Shown: positions 1 through 10,457 of the stretch, piece by piece
How the letters are laid out: the number at the start of each line of letters is the position of its first letter
Position numbering within the stretch: position 1 is the stretch's first letter
Assembly: GCA_010093685.1 (NCBI GenBank)
Contig: MU006231.1
Span: 544,428 to 608,427 of the forward strand
Reading direction: 5' to 3'
Source: Ophiobolus disseminans
Taxonomy: Eukaryota; Ascomycota; Dothideomycetes; Pleosporales; Phaeosphaeriaceae
Length of the DNA: 64,000 nucleotides
Notes under the pieces: model-generated
What the model saw: only the letters and a program-made list of their open reading frames with translations
Database searches by the model: none
What the model was told of the DNA's origin: nothing
Translations under genes and position numbers: made by a program

Positions 1-1
1 G

Positions 2-499
2 CCGCATCCAAACATCTGCCTTTATCGAGGTGTTACCGTAGGCGCAGAAGGCTTGGTAACAGGTCTAGTCTTCGATCGCTACGACGCGACGCTCTTCGAT
101 CTCGTCCACGAAGGTCGACGCTTTGATGCAGTTGCCTGTATCTGCGATGTTGAGGCAGGTATCAAGCACCTTCACTCTCTTGGATACATTCATGATGATC
201 TGAAACCAGACAATATCTTCTATAGCACACGTACGGGGCGCTTCGTCCTCGGGGACTTTGACAGTGCCCATCGCATTGGCTCCACGCTGCAGCTCAAGCA
301 TGGTGCGATAGGCTGGCATCCTAAGCCTAAAAGCAAAGACGAGGTCGCCGTTCCTGGACGCGACTGGTATGGATTTGAGGTCCTGAAGTTTTGGATTCAG
401 ATGAAGGGTGGCGGGAACGGTCGCAATGATGATGTATCGCCCAGTACGGCCGAGATCTTGGAGATGGCAACGAAAATGCTCGAGCGGAAGGTCTTTTGA
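2..499 (+). CDS. Protein kinase-like protein, 3' part only
   Basis: The reading frame is open from base 2, so the gene begins before the window. A catalytic-loop motif HDDLKPDN lies at 191-214, where canonical kinases have HRDLKxxN. The metal-binding DFG is replaced by DFD at 254-262. About 78 residues follow before the TGA at 497-499, which is short for a full kinase C-lobe. The altered HRD and DFG motifs suggest a divergent fungal kinase or a pseudokinase. The substrate cannot be guessed. No intron is needed in the visible part. Confidence 0.6.
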   Translation, partial: PHPNICLYRGVTVGAEGLVTGLVFDRYDATLFDLVHEGRRFDAVACICDVEAGIKHLHSLGYIHDDLKPDNIFYSTRTGRFVLGDFDSAHRIGSTLQLKHGAIGWHPKPKSKDEVAVPGRDWYGFEVLKFWIQMKGGGNGRNDDVSPSTAEILEMATKMLERKVF

Positions 500-1023
500 T
501 CATTCATGGGCTATCTTTGAGAACATTTTCGGTTTGATAGGTACCATGCGTATTCTAGGAGCCTCTGAACCCGACGAATTGTGAAAGATTAAGTGTTAAG
601 AAGTTCGCGAGTGATGCAAATGGTTATGGATTATGACTGCAGTGACCTCGAGTGCTCATGAATATTATGCGTCAGATTGTTAATGACAGTGCGGAGATGT
701 GACGCACACCTCAGGTGGCAACCCCGGAGTCGTCTTTTGCCGAGGGACAATCCATGTCAGTACGCTACCCAAATTCGGTTTGCGTCGGCCACCTTCCCTG
801 CCGTGCGAAAACGAGAAGCCGTCGACCCATTTTGTCATCATCACGACAGGATTGAGTGTAGTTTTTAATTGATCTTGTCAGCATTTTCATAAGCATGAAA
901 CCTCTTTGTCTCGATCACGTTCCAACAATGACCCCACATTTTTCTCTTCATCAATCCTCCACACTTACTTGAGCGCACTTGATATCACCTAGTCCGAGTC
1001 CTGCGTCACGCCAGCCTGGACAA
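500..1023. other. Intergenic, no supported gene
   Basis: This is the 3' flank of the kinase-like gene and the probable promoter and leader of the monooxygenase gene. Only short unsupported open frames are present, and no repeat or RNA gene was recognised. Confidence 0.5.
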
Positions 1024-2461
1024 ATGTTCGATTGTACTTCTTCAGAACGCGAATGTCTTCCCGTTATCATAATTGGCGCAGGGATTAGCGGCTTGCTCCT
1101 GGCACAAGAACTTCGCAAAACGAACACACCTTTTCGGGTTTTCGAGAGAGACAAAGACTTCCTCACACGAGGCGCCGGATGGGGTCTCACCCTACATTGG
1201 TCGCTGCCTGCTCTAAGGGAGTTGCTACCCACGGATCTTCATGCCCAACTTCGGGACACATACGTTGATCGCGCGGCGGTCGAGCGTGGTGAAACGTCCA
1301 CCTTTCCATTCTTCGATCTAAGTACGGGTGAGCGAAAAGGCGCGAGTCCGAAGTTGTCAGAAGAAGCTCGAATTAGAGTCACGAGAGAGCGCTTCAGGAA
1401 ACTCCTAGCTACTGGCATCGACATCGAGGTACGTCTTCAGCAGGCACAGATGCTCTCATATTCCGAATTAAGACGTCTCAATAGTGGGGGAAAGTGTTCA
1501 AGGAGTCTCATGATACTTCAGAATCAGTGGCTGCTGTTTTCGAGGACGGTTCCACACATCAAGGCCGGCTGATTGTAGGTTGCGATGGTGGTCATTCACG
1601 CGTACGACGCGCGCTCTTGCATCAGCGATACAACAACCATCCCATCCCTGTGCGGTTGCTGGGTTTTACACTCGCCGTGAAAGCGGAACAAGCAGGTCCT
1701 ATTCGAGCGCTTGATCCGTTTTTCCTCCAAGGGACGGCATCAGTAAGCAATGTATTCATGTATATCAGCCGTAAGTCGATGCCACATTTTCTTGAATATT
1801 GTTGTATCTGATGAATTAACTTGTTTTATTAGTACTGGAAGCACCACAGACCCCAGATTGCAATTCTGCCTACGTCTACCAAGTCTGCATCTCGTGGAAC
1901 ACCACCAAACCCCCCTGTGATATCCCCGCAAGATCGAATAGCGCATCTGCTCAACAAGAACGAATCGCAATAATCAGAGAAGTCTCCAAACAATGGGCTG
2001 AGCCCTTCAAAACGTTCGTCCAGCTCATTCCTGACACAACAAACGTGCAACAACTTGATATAAGCGACTTTCCCCCCAGCGCTGGAGTGGACGCAGCAGG
2101 TAGAGTGCTGCTTGTTGGGGACGCCTGTCACGCAATGAGCATGTGTATGTAACACGATCGATGACGGACTTGGCTATCGTAGATGGAAACTAATTCGTGA
2201 CTTTTCGTAGATCGAGGAGAAGGTGCCAATCACGCCATCGTAGATGTTCTTGAGTTAAAAGAGAGGGTGCTACCACATCTTCATAGGGACAAAACCCTCA
2301 CTGCAGCTGTAAGAAAGTTCGAGGAAGGGGTCATCGAAAGAACAAGACCAGCGGTTCTTGCATCGCGCAAAGCGTGTCTGGATGCGCACGACTGGCATAA
2401 CTTGACGCCTGATAGTCCCCTGTTGACTAGAAGACAGATGCACCTCAAATTTGATGGTTGA
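1024..2461 (+). CDS. FAD-dependent aromatic-ring-type monooxygenase
   Basis: Four exons read as 1024-1428, 1485-1770, 1833-2144 and 2211-2461, giving 417 residues, normal for the family. All introns are GT-AG and 56-66 nt. The N-terminus has the FAD dinucleotide-binding fold (VIIIGAGISG, then an acidic residue after beta-2 in VFERD). The mid-protein motif GCDGGHSRVR matches the DG motif, and LLVGDACHAM followed by RGEGANHAI matches the GD motif that binds the FAD ribityl chain. Such enzymes hydroxylate small aromatic or polyketide substrates with NAD(P)H and O2. An upstream in-frame TTG exists, but the first ATG at 1024 sits just before the FAD fold. A same-strand transporter follows 0.4 kb downstream. 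The substrate is unknown. Confidence 0.88.
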
Positions 2462-2855
2462 GCATGGCCGAGAGGAAAAGTACAGGGGTATTACGAAGCG
2501 TATGTAGGGTACTATCGGCGCGCGCGAATTGCCACCGCTTTTGATGCGGCCGGCACAAACCCTTGCAATATTCTACATAAGCGGGGTCGTCCATCGACAC
2601 ATGAGGCATAGGTGTGCTGTGATACCAAGCCTTGCCAAACAAGCACGGAAACGATGTTTTCGCAGCTTACTCACTTAGCCGTGGGTGCTACAGTTCGCTC
2701 TTCCGCTACAGATTTTTCCATGCTATAACATCTTCGAGCCCATACTCTGCATAATCCTTGCTACATACCATCCAACCTTTAGCACCCACCCCCCGGAAAT
2801 ACACAGCCTCTACAATCACGCGATCGGATGCATCTGCGACCGAAATATTGGTGTC
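2462..2855. other. Intergenic between monooxygenase and transporter
   Basis: 394 bases with the monooxygenase 3' end and the presumed transporter promoter. No other gene or repeat was recognised. Confidence 0.5.
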
Positions 2856-4581
2856 ATGGTATCTAAACCCAACAACCTGGTCGGCGAGGTCGTCGCGCAG
2901 TTACCTGCCGAAAACACCAACGTAGACGCGGCATGGACATTTCTGAACAACCAGGCCGACGCACAACATGGATCCGATGTAGTGGATATCAATGCGCTGC
3001 GTCGCAAGATTGATTGGCATATCGTGCCATTGATGTTTGGCTGTTACACAATGCAGTTCCTGGACAAAGTCATACTCAATTATGCGGCTGTCATGGGCAT
3101 TCAGAAAGACCTCAACCTGAAAGGCAACGACTTTTCGAACATCGCGACTTTCCTGTTTGTCGGGCTGTTGTGCTTTGAAGTCCCTAATAGTATGTGTTCT
3201 TGATATTCACGGGTGCGATTGATCGTGGTGCTAATCAAAAGGCAGTATACTTCCTCCAGATGATACCAGCAGCAAAATGGCTGGGATTGAACGTGATTCT
3301 CTGGGGAACTGCCACGGCCTGTGGCGCTGCTTCTCACAGCTACCGGACTTTACTCGTCTCCCGGATTTTCCTTGGTATCTTCGAAGCGACGATCGGACCT
3401 TCCTTACTAATGATAAGTTCTCAATGGTACACCAAGTCCGAACAAGCTCCCAGGTTCTCATTTTGGTACTGTGGGCTTGGATTGGGTCAAATCCTGGGAG
3501 GCGCGATTTCGTACGGCTTCCAGCATGTCGCGCCTGGTCCTGGTCTTGCTGGCTGGCGTGTCATGTTCATTGTGCTCGGTTGCGTAACAGTAGCCATAGG
3601 TTTCGGTACCATATTGTCTATTCCAGATACCCCGATGACAGCGCGTTGGCTGTCTGATGCCGAGAAAGTGGCGTTGTTGAAGCATGTCAGCGTGAACATG
3701 ACAGGCATTCAGAGCCGGAAATTTCGACCAAGGCAGATTCTCGAGGCGCTCATGGATCCGCAACTATACTTGATGGTCCTCGCTGTGATACTGGTACGTA
3801 CTATTACAAAGTCATGCGAGCCAAAACTGACAAGTTCAAAGCTCTCCGTATCTAGCGGCGTTGTCACAACATATTCTGCAACCCTGATTCGTAATCTCGG
3901 TTACAAGCCAAAACAAGCAGCGTTGATGAACATGCCGTCTGGCGTAGTATCCATCTTTTTTACGCTGCTAGTTGGTTTTGGAATCCGCAAGCAATCCAAT
4001 CGATGGTTCTGGATCATTTGCTGTATTGCTCCAGCGTGAGTTTTGGCACGTTTCTTGACCAGATAAATGCCTAATGTGTGATATAGGATTATGGGAGGCG
4101 CGCTGATGTCATTCCTTCCCGTCACGAACAGGTCAGGCTGCCTCGCGGGGATATACCTCACAAACGCGGTAGTTGCTCCTTTGCCTGTCCTATATGCGGT
4201 ATGTTCACATTCCTTTCACCAGGAACGAATTATGACTGACGCAAGATGTAGTGGACGGCCGCAAACTTCAGCGGTTCGACAAAGCGCGCTTTCGCTGCTG
4301 CAGTCGTCAGTGGATCTTTCTCCATCGGCAACATCATCGGGCCTCAAACGTTTCAGGCTCGCGATGCTCCGACTTATCGACCAGCAAAACTCGCCGTCAT
4401 GGGTACGCAAGCCGGATGCGCCATAGTGACTGTCACGCTCTACCTGTACTACCGCTGGCAAAACAAGATACGAGATCAGAGGAGAGGTGTCGCAAAGGAG
4501 GACGAAAGCGCTTTCATGTCTCCAGATGCCTGGGTCACCATGACTGATAGGGAGAACCATCAGTTTCGTTACTGTTATTGA
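2856..4581 (+). CDS. MFS transporter, Dal5/allantoate permease (ACS) type
   Basis: Five exons (2856-3189, 3246-3793, 3842-4035, 4087-4198, 4252-4581) keep one frame and give 505 residues. The N-terminal cytoplasmic segment contains RRKIDWHIVPLMF, typical of the Dal5 anion:cation symporter branch. It is followed by FLDKVILNYAAVMG and around a dozen hydrophobic segments, including SRIFLGIFEATIGPS. The last exon ends in a polar tail. Members import organic anions such as allantoate, nicotinate, vitamins or aromatic acids across the plasma membrane. Its position beside an FAD monooxygenase fits uptake plus oxidation of a shared substrate, but this is only context. Confidence 0.88.
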
Positions 4582-4989
4582 CATTGAGGGGAACAGTGCT
4601 CCGTTTGTTTAGCGCAGGTAAGAAGTGCTTCGATCGCAGCTGGATTATCGAAAAATCTCAAAGCCTTGTTAATTGTGTGTGTGAACGATGCAGCTCATTG
4701 CATGTAAAACGCCACTAGTTCAGACTGAAGTAAAATAGGTTAGCTCCAGGCGCCCTTTGCGGCTGTTGCCTAGCATGCACCACGAGCACGGCCACCGAAA
4801 TTCCTTGGCTACGCCACGAACCCAATCTCCTCTTGTATACATCGCAATCCAGCATGGTGTGATTCATTCATTCACTGTCCCAATCTTTAACATTACGTCG
4901 TCGACCTTAGCACCACTAGGATCCAGACTCAAGACTACTTGTAGCTCACGTACAACACTGGTTGTGTCCAGGTAGTTTCTGGTTCGGAA
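4582..4989. other. Intergenic, no supported gene
   Basis: 3' flank of the transporter and 5' flank of the next gene. Only short unsupported open frames were seen. Confidence 0.5.
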
Positions 4990-5867
4990 ATGGACAACAC
5001 TGCTTTCCCCTTAGGAAAGAAACATATGAAGCAAGAAGTACGACGGTAAGATGCAGTACTGAACTAATCCACATTCCACTGATAAATTGAACAGACGAAT
5101 GAAGAGAGAGCGACAAGAAGCTCTTGCCGCAGAAGCTGCTGCAGAGTACGTGATTTGGCCTTATGTTTCCAAATCTGATCTACGTGGCTAAAAGTCGCAG
5201 TGAAAAACGAGCGCGCCTCCTTCCATTGGCATACGAACGCGGCAGACTCGAGTGCCTCAAGCTATGCCTGAGTGTCCATGCCGTACTTCCTAGCGAACTA
5301 AGCGACATGGTATACGACCAGCTCATCTCGTCCGGCACCACCGAACACCATGTGATGGAGACGCGCGACGAAGATGGAAACCTCAGAGTCAGCACCAATG
5401 CCCTCATCCGCATGTCTTTCTTCGACCCTCAAGCTCGGATCCCTCAGGATCCTGCTGCACGTCGCGATTGCTGGAGGTACACGGAGTACACAGGCGACGT
5501 TGTTGGTAAAGCGATCGCCGAGCGCTGGTACCGCACCAGCAAGTTTGTGATATATGCCGAGGACGACCTGTTCGAGAAGTTTCTCACAACGGATGTTTGG
5601 GAACGAGATGTCGTACCAGTTGATGCAGTGCGACACCTTCGCATTGTTGTGCCAATCCCATACAAGTGGCCTGCACCTGCACCCCAGTCCATCCGACGGC
5701 AAATCGAGCGAAACTTCCAGTTGCTGCGTCGTATCTCGAATAGCAGAACGAAAATATTCATACAGTTGCCTGTAAGCTGCGACCCGCTCAACGAGCGGAT
5801 GCGTGCAGGGTTACTACCAAGGGCGATGACTCCTACTGGGTCGCCAGGACTGTACACATGTCAATGA
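4990..5867 (+). CDS. Hypothetical fungal protein with charged N-terminus, tandem-paralog family
   Basis: Exons 4990-5045, 5095-5145 and 5201-5867 give about 257 residues. The last acceptor could also be 5194, which adds two codons in frame. The N-terminal 40 residues are Lys/Arg/Glu/Ala-rich, probably a helix or coiled coil. Then comes a segment LECLKLC...LPSELSDMVYDQL, resembling the short hydrophobic entry motif of F-box-like fungal proteins; no clear F-box can be assigned. The rest is a mixed alpha/beta domain without recognised catalytic motifs. A diverged paralog with the same order of motifs lies directly downstream at 6414-7385. Function unknown. Confidence 0.65.
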
Positions 5868-6413
5868 CCCGAAAACTACGATGATCCTTCCGTTTACCAA
5901 TACGCTGCAAGATTGGACACATGTATAGGGTATTTTGGCCAGAGTATGTCAGTATACATGGTGTAGGAGCCGATCGTGGACGACCGATATGGCAGCCACG
6001 GCTGTGGAATGATGTATGAGGAGCCTTGTGTTGGTATTTACCATGCTTCCAGTTACTTCAACAGATTGTTTCATGGAACGATTACCGGTCGTTGGATGTC
6101 GTTTGGCCGGAATACCGGTATGCTCGAGAATGTTGTGCTTACAATCTACTCTTTTAATTTGGAGCCGCCCGAAACTACCTTGCTAAAGACGGTGCGAGCG
6201 TGCGTGTGACGTATTTTCGGAAGCAGGCTCCATCGAAATGGAGGCGTAGAGGACCTTAACGTGACGCAACATTATCCCTTGCATGAGACCCTCACCACTT
6301 CTAAAGCTCAGCCACTTGTTGCTAAGTTTAGTCTCGAGATATGAGGTATAACTCGTTCTTAATCCTATGCAGGAGTTTATAATTTTGTAGTATCTTTCAT
6401 TCAAAGAAGCATC
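5868..6413. other. Intergenic between two paralogs
   Basis: 546 bases. A 77-codon plus-strand frame at 5976-6209 has no supporting features. Nothing else was recognised. Confidence 0.5.
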
Positions 6414-7385
6414 ATGGCAATCATGGCAGACACGACTACAGCAAGCGCGTTGCCTCAGCATACCACGATCGACCAGTACGTCTTTTCCCTTGCGGTAGCC
6501 TGGTCGAGTTGCTAACAGGACCATCGCAGAAAGCTGAGAGAAGCTCAATGGTTCAAAGATGAACTCACAATTGTAAAAGGCCAGATGTCGGCGTTGCGCC
6601 TGCGCGCTGCATACCTTCAAGAATCATCGGTCAGACTGGAGACGTACGTACCCTGCGTTTCATTAGATTTCTACCACAAATTAATCCTTGCTAACCTGTA
6701 CCATGCAGATTCCTGAGCCAGCAATTCCAACACGTTGCGAAAGTCGAATGCCTCTCCTTTTGCAAAGCTATCCAAAGCGCCATGCCACGCGAGCTCTGCG
6801 ACATCATCTATACTCATCTCTTCGGCGATAGCATACATCTCGAGGCAAGCAAAGCCACCGAGGGAGAGCTTGGATTGCATAAGATGATACCGGCGCTCGA
6901 CGACCTCCTCAGCCAACACTTCACTCAAAAAGAATTTGTAGGCGACCAATTCCACCAAGCCTTGGTCGCCCGGTTTTACGAGAGCTGTCCTTCGACTAAT
7001 CGACTTCCGCTCAAAGCGCGGCCACCAAATCCTGCATGGAAACGAACCATTTGGCAGCGAAGCAATGTGTGGTTCGCGATTACGCAAAGTAAAATATGTT
7101 GTGGGTGATCAGCTGGGATGGTGCAGATCAAGGATGTACGTTTCCGTGGGGTTGGAGGCACTCGCGAAGCTTGCTGGTAGGGGATGCAAGGTCACCATAC
7201 AGGTGGAGGAGGAGGCAAATATCACGTTGACCAGTATACTTGCACACATTGGACCGGACCTGAAATTTGCTGAAGAAGCAGGACTGAAGGTGGAAATTAG
7301 GCGTGGGAAACAGGTGATGACATCGGAAGAGGCTGATGGATGTTCTGAAGTGAGAACCTTGGGGAACATCAACAGTTTCAGTTAG
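6414..7385 (+). pseudogene. Paralog of the 4990-5867 gene, apparently frameshifted
   Basis: Exons 6414-6475, 6530-6643 and 6709 onward read as a Lys/Glu/Gln-rich N-terminus, then VECLSFCKAI...MPRELCDIIYTHL. This matches LECLKLC...LPSELSDMVYDQL in the upstream gene. The frame then meets TGA at 7106-7108. From about 6985 the paralog's later part is instead in the +1 frame: RLRKVKYVV aligns with AVRHLRIVV, and the similarity continues to the TAA/TAG region near 7385. No GT-AG intron explains the switch. A one-base indel (mutation or assembly error) near 6980-6990 is the simplest reading. If intact, a shortened product ending at 7108 is possible. Confidence 0.5.
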
Positions 7386-7661
7386 TTTTAGATTGCACGT
7401 ATAATATGGAGGTAGGATGGAATGACATGACCCTGAAAGTGCTCGAAGCAATGGTTGTGTGAGAAGGCGAGGGTGTGCGGAGCTTGGGGGATCTGTGCGT
7501 CTAGCGTTGTTTTGAAACATGGGGCAGGAACGCCTCTGGGGGCCTGAACGTGACTCTCCCGAACACGCATAAGTCATCCTTCATCATGTCATCGTTACTA
7601 TCATCTACCTTTTGCGAATTCGTTTTGGTATCTTGCTTGTGTAAGACCGGCCACCAAAAAC

Positions 7662-10155
7662 ATGGAACCTGTATCAGCGCTGATTGGCGTGGTATGTCGA
7701 CGCCTGTTCTCCGGCGCATCCCCCCAGGACCGCCTTTCAACGGAATGCCAAGCTAACACAAGCTCTATAGATGGCCGCGCTACCACAGTGCATCCACTCA
7801 GCTAAAGAGCTTTACGATCTTCGTTCACGGTACAAGGATGCTTCCTTCCTCATCACGGCCATCTATAGTGAGAGCATGGTGATAGCTGCAAGCTTGAGCC
7901 AAGTCCAAAACCTCCTCGAGCATGACGCCCTGCGAAGCAAACCCCAATTGCTCGAAACCTTCGATCGCGCACTCACGGGATGTCGCGTCGTATACGGGTG
8001 TTTGGAAGAGGAAGTGCGTGATCTGGTAGCAAAGGCGGACTCCGATGAGCTCAAGTTCAGAGATCGGGCCAAATTCCTATGGAAAGAGGACACCTTCAAG
8101 GAACTGCTGACGCAGATACGAGGGCAGCAATCAGCACTAACTTTGCTTATACAAGGCCTGCAGATGGAGTCAATTGCCGACATAAGGAAGCTTGTTGAGG
8201 AAAACAGTGCAACGCTGGACCAAGTGGTGAAGCGATCGCGGACACTACGACAGTCGCATCCGCAAATTCGTGTTCCGGAGTCGCTTTTCAACTACCAAAA
8301 CATGACTGGGAGTGAGATTGATGTACATTCAATTGCCAAGTCAGCCGGGTTCTCATTCGACAATGAAGTCGTCAATTCACGGGCTTATAGGAAGTCGATG
8401 GCCTCATTCACCTCACGTGTTGAAGCTACACCGGTTTCACAGTGTGAGGTCAAGCAATACGAACTACCACCCTATGAGCCTCCCGCCCCGCAAGTGGGCT
8501 ACGATGGAATTTCAGCCTCTGCAACAGAAAGATTTGATGTCAAGGAGGCAGTAACTCCACATCATGATGCAATCGGTACTGCGCTTCCCGACAATCTCAA
8601 AGACGCCCTCGATTCTATCGAAAAAGATTATCTGCCGTATATGCCTCGTCTCACGTCTACCGCACCGTATCTGACCCCGCTACGAGCCAATACCGATAGC
8701 GATATGGCCACACAATACACCGAACCACAGCTCAAACCTTCGCTGCGATCGCAAAGTGAGGGGAATATTCTTCTCAAGCAGGAAACCGCCCCACCGCTCC
8801 CACCGCGACGGCCAAGTGACATCGCAGCCGCCGCTTCAAAAGGTGCACAGGCTTACAATCGTTCACCTGACGACGACAAAGATATCTCAACTACACCTTC
8901 GATCTTCTCGAAAGTATCGACAACCTCCTCGCTTACGTCACATGCGCCGTCAAAGCCGAAAGTTGGTCTATCAAGAAAGCCTGTGCGCAAGCCACTACCT
9001 ATAAGACATCAAATATCTCATGACATTCTTGGCGCTACCCGCAACATGACCACTGTCGCCGAGCCCAGTATCTCAGTTTCGCGACTGCACAGAGATGAAA
9101 TGCATAATATATGGGTGTCTCTTGTCGATGCGGAGCGCAAATTTGTTGATCGAATGTCGAAATTCAGGACGATGTTTTACAACAACATTGTACGATCTTG
9201 GCCACTTTTGGAGCACCATCTCGAAGCGATTCTCATTGGTGGTCAACTAGCCGCTATTAACAACGAGATGCTGCTTCTTGCGATGGAGTCACAAATCTCA
9301 CGTGCTGAGGACGCGGTGTGCGATCCATCGATGTTCGAGACTTATACGCACAAAGTCAATAGGACTTACCGCGAGTATTGTCAGAGAATGCCACATGCGA
9401 TGGCTTCGCTGCGCACGACTCAGACAATGGACCCGAAGTTTCGTCCATTTGTCAATACCTTGGGATTGAGCCTCGCTTGGTTTGGTATGGGGTGGGAAGA
9501 CTATCTCAAATTACCATTATCACAACTCGAACTGTATGCTGATGGTCTTCAACGCCTTGCCAACCTAGTCGCAAGGCTAGACGAGCAAACCGCCTTGCGG
9601 GAAGCGGAGCGCCTGAGGTATGCGATTGAAGCCATAAAATCGCTACGGACGCTGGGCTCTGATATACTTGAAGGAGCCAAGAACCGTCAAGACATGCATG
9701 ATTTGGAAAAGCGTATACATACACTGGATTCAGGTGTTTTCTCGCAGCTCCGCTTGCTTGATTCAGGCCGTCGCATCAGACATCAAGGAAAGATGGCGAT
9801 CAAGGTGAAGGGTCAAGGACCTTGGCAGGCTGTTCATGTCATGCTGTTAGACAACTTCTTGCTATGGGGCAAAGCGAAGCCACGCAAGAAAAGCAAAGGG
9901 GATATGGTCATGGTTCAGGGTGACCCTATTGCGGTTGGTGATTTGCAAGTCACGACTTCGGGTGAACAGCACCAGTCCCAAAAGGCGACAATGTTTGACG
10001 ACATCCCCCGAGGATCAGTCGTTTACACTATTCTGGTGAAAAGTAACGTGGTGGACTGCAAACCACACATGCTCGGGGCGTTGAGTCTCAAGGAGCAGAA
10101 AGAATGGTTGCATCATCTTACGGTCGCTACCGGTCTGAGTGAGCCTCTCAGGTAG
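7662..10155 (+). CDS. STAND-type N-terminus, DH (RhoGEF-like) and PH domain protein
   Basis: A 30-nt first exon 7662-7691 (MEPVSALIGV) joins at a codon boundary to 7771-10155, across a 79-nt intron with GTATGT donor and GCTAAC branch site. The protein has 804 residues. Residues 1-150 resemble the helical N-terminal domain of fungal STAND/NLR-like proteins (CIHSAKELYDLRSRYKDAS). Residues 160-420 are Ser/Pro-rich. From about 440 a helical Dbl-homology-like domain begins (LHRDEMHNIWVSLVDAERKF). A PH-like segment starts near 675 (GQGPWQAVHVMLLDNFLLWG) and runs to the end. The expected role is a guanine-nucleotide exchange factor for Rho/Cdc42-type GTPases, or a cortical scaffold derived from one. 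The DH core is divergent, so activity is uncertain. Confidence 0.8.
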
Positions 10156-10457
10156 ACACTTCACCATACTTGGCCTCTTAATCCAGTTCGACAAATTTTT
10201 GCGCGATTCACTTTGAGAAACGGGTGTGCAGATGCGGCCTGTGAGGTGATTCATCGCTACATCTTAGGCAACATGCTAATCATTATCACCACTTTTTTAC
10301 ACAAATACTCTCACGCAATAAGCGAAAACGCACTTCATCCCTCCCCAAGGAAAATACCACACTCAACTCGCGAAACAGCGAGCAGGTCAACGAAATCAAA
10401 GCGCCAAATCGTACCGACGTCCAGAACCGGTCATTCAGGCCACCACGAACCCGCACG
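10156..10457. other. Short intergenic and leader region
   Basis: 302 bases between same-strand genes. The second half is A/C-rich, as is common for fungal 5' leaders. No feature was recognised. Confidence 0.4.

Noticed and set aside
7128..7577. 149-codon minus-strand frame
   Set aside because: Antisense to the C-terminal part of the frameshifted paralog; no features.
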